Assembly: GCF_023684385.1 (NCBI RefSeq)
Contig: NZ_JAGSOJ010000001.1
Span: forward strand, 1,325,146-1,389,145
Length of the DNA: 64,000 nt
Source of the DNA: Oceanirhabdus seepicola
GTDB taxonomy: Bacteria > Bacillota > Clostridia > Clostridiales > Clostridiaceae
Reading direction: 5' to 3'
Below the pieces are notes generated by a model. The model made no database searches and was not told the origin of the DNA. It saw only the letters and a list, made by a program, of their open reading frames with translations. Shown in pieces: positions 62,566-64,000 of the stretch (position 1 is the first letter of the stretch; each line of letters opens with the position of its first letter). Both the position numbers and the translations under genes were made by a program.

Positions 62566-63474
62566 TTAATATGGTATTTTAAATTTCCTAAATATAAAAT
62601 CATCATCATTAATACGTTCATTAAAATATTTTTCTCTTTGTTTAGAAATTAATTCTTTATTATCTATAATCTGAGCATTAGCAGTATCAAAACAACCAAA
62701 TCTTCTTGCAATCTTTATTGTCTTTTTTAAGCGAAGTTCATTAAAATGAGAATAAGCGAAACATAACATGTTATAAATAACATTTGATTTAACCACCTCA
62801 TACGGATGTCCCGTTCTAAAAAGATGTTTAACCTTTACAAATGGGTTTATAACAATTTTATATCCATATACCCAAGCTTTAAAACATATCTCCTCATCCT
62901 CTTTTCCCCATACTTTAAACAGACGATCAAATCCATTTATTTTCTCAAATGCTTCTTTAGTTATACCAAGTGCAGCTCCTCCTGCAATAGGTATTTCTGA
63001 CCCTTCACTTGGTTTTCTTGTCAACCATTTAATTTGAAATTGCTTACTCCACGTTTGACCATAACCTACAGATAGTGGATTATATAGATCAATAATGCTA
63101 GGTGCCACTAAATCACTATTAAAATTTTTCATTGTATTTACAAGATTATCTAGCCATGCATTAGGTACTTTGATATGTGCATCACAAAAAAATAAATATC
63201 TCCCTTTAGCCGCTTCGGCTCCAACATTCCTTGCTTGTGCAGCCCCTACATTATCAGCCTTAATTAAAATAATATCCTTATATATTTCTTTATATCCTTT
63301 ATACTCTAAAAAAGCTGTACTATTATCCTGAGACCCGTCATCTACAACAATAATTTCGAATTTAAGTTCGTTTTCTGACTTCATTAAAGAATCAACTGTC
63401 CACTTTAAATTATTCACTTCATTTTTACATGGAATAATTATAGAAACATCTACTGGATTAAGATTATCTACCAA
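62566..63474 (-). CDS. Family 2 glycosyltransferase (GalNAc-transferase-like)
   Basis: A 302-residue GT-A enzyme: DVSIIIPCKNEVNNLKWTVD at about 8-27, EIIVVDDGSQDNS, ARNVGAEAAKGRYLFFCDAH (D-x-H metal site at about 93), and the acceptor block PIAGGAALGITKEAFEKING followed by GKEDEEICFKAW (E-D motif), as in the chondroitin-synthase/polypeptide-GalNAc-transferase style of GT27/GT2. GGAG lies eight bases before a TTG start. It directly follows the partial paralogue at 63533. Located next to a Thr-Pro-rich protein, it might glycosylate that protein; this is inference. Confidence 0.85.
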   Translation of the reverse strand: MVDNLNPVDVSIIIPCKNEVNNLKWTVDSLMKSENELKFEIIVVDDGSQDNSTAFLEYKGYKEIYKDIILIKADNVGAAQARNVGAEAAKGRYLFFCDAHIKVPNAWLDNLVNTMKNFNSDLVAPSIIDLYNPLSVGYGQTWSKQFQIKWLTRKPSEGSEIPIAGGAALGITKEAFEKINGFDRLFKVWGKEDEEICFKAWVYGYKIVINPFVKVKHLFRTGHPYEVVKSNVIYNMLCFAYSHFNELRLKKTIKIARRFGCFDTANAQIIDNKELISKQREKYFNERINDDDFIFRKFKIPY

Positions 63475-63532
63475 AATATTTACTCCTTATCTTATATTGA
63501 TTGATTTTCAAATACAATTCTGGTTTTATTCA

Positions 63533-64000
63533 TTAAAAGCGAATTCTAAATTTCTTAAAGAAAAAGTCATCATCATAAGTACGTTCATTAAAATATTTAT
63601 TCCTCTTATTAAGAATCTTTTCATAATTCTCCTTAATATCCTTCTGTACATTTGAAAAATTTATTTCCATCATGAACATTTTCATAGTTTTATTAAGGCG
63701 ATTTTCCCCGAAATGATAATAAGCAAGACTTAAAGTATTATAAATAATATTAGCTGAAGTTACTTTATATTTTCTTTTTCTATTAAATAGATGGGCTACT
63801 TTCACTTCTGGATTAATTACAATCTTATACCCAAATAGCCATGCCTTAAGACATAACTCCTGATCTTCTGCTCCTAAAACTTGAAATAAATTATCAAACC
63901 CATATATTTTTTCAAAAGCCTCTTTTGTTATACATAATGCACCTGCTCCAGCAAAAGGAATTTCATCTCCAATTTTAGGTTTTCTTGAAATCCATCTAAC
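63533..64000 (-). CDS. Family 2 glycosyltransferase paralogue, C-terminal part (cut by window edge)
   Basis: The frame is open to the right edge. RWISRKPKIGDEIPFAGAGA, then LCITKEAFEKIYGFDNLF, LGAEDQELCLKAWLFGYKI and NPEVKVAHLFN align closely with the second half of the 62566 protein, including the ED motif. It is therefore a real gene and not just the 90-codon frame from an internal GTG. The gap to the next gene is 58 bp with no promoter match; the two form a tandem duplicate pair. Confidence 0.82.
   Translation of the reverse strand, partial: VRWISRKPKIGDEIPFAGAGALCITKEAFEKIYGFDNLFQVLGAEDQELCLKAWLFGYKIVINPEVKVAHLFNRKRKYKVTSANIIYNTLSLAYYHFGENRLNKTMKMFMMEINFSNVQKDIKENYEKILNKRNKYFNERTYDDDFFFKKFRIRF

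Overview
The window is AT-rich DNA from an endospore-forming Firmicute, most likely a Clostridium. The grounds are base composition, strong AGGAGG-type ribosome sites, clostripain-family and CgeB-family genes, an spsI-like short RmlA, and repeated promoter-like boxes matching the late mother-cell sigma factor SigK (AC, 16-17 nt, then CATA-N3-TA). Nearly all of it can be read as one large spore-surface locus: enzymes that build an extracellular glycan, plus unusual proteins without signal peptides that are plausible exosporium or spore-appendage components. The spore assignment is an inference from promoters and gene content; the enzyme families are read directly from motifs.

Layout. 1-8.7 kb: a glycosyltransferase (GT) fragment, a secreted beta-helix protein, a two-repeat surface protein, a 1430-residue DNRLRE/Ig-like protein and a GT2. 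8.9-18.1 kb: a sulfation module on the minus strand, with cysD, cysN (fused to a decayed APS-kinase domain), a stand-alone cysC, cysQ, two short chromate-type anion transporters, and two paralogous PAPS-dependent sulfotransferase-like proteins with their own promoters. 18.8-23.1 kb: a methyltransferase, UDP-glucose dehydrogenase and a CgeB-like GT, interrupted by IS remnants. 23.4-30.2 kb: a graveyard of nested mobile elements, including a group II intron inside an IS3-family transposase and an IS66 copy inside an IS4-like transposase; none looks intact. 30.5-40 kb: modular GTs, the dTDP-rhamnose operon rmlABCD and a GT2-methyltransferase fusion. 40.1-43.3 kb: small orphan beta-rich proteins, a DUF11-like protein and a C11 cysteine peptidase. 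43.7-54.3 kb: a second nucleotide-sugar dehydrogenase, two CgeB-like GTs, a GT4, a heparinase II/III-family protein and three tandem rhamnosyltransferase-like paralogues. 54.4-60.5 kb: an epimerase/reductase gene bracketed by inverted repeats, then a CDP-3,6-dideoxyhexose pathway (rfbH, an epimerase-like cupin, rfbG, rfbF). 60.5-64 kb: a 66-residue-repeat coiled coil, a Cys-rich Thr-Pro-repeat protein and two GT2 genes, the last cut by the window edge.

How the genes fit together. Two NDP-sugar dehydrogenases would supply uronic acids, RmlABCD supplies dTDP-rhamnose, and RfbFGH supplies a CDP-dideoxysugar. About a dozen GTs polymerise these, a heparinase-type protein could trim or remodel the chain, and CysDNC plus CysQ make PAPS and clear PAP for two sulfotransferases. 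The working hypothesis is a sulfated, glycosaminoglycan-like spore-surface polysaccharide made in the mother cell under SigK. I know of no described system of exactly this composition, but I could not search for one.
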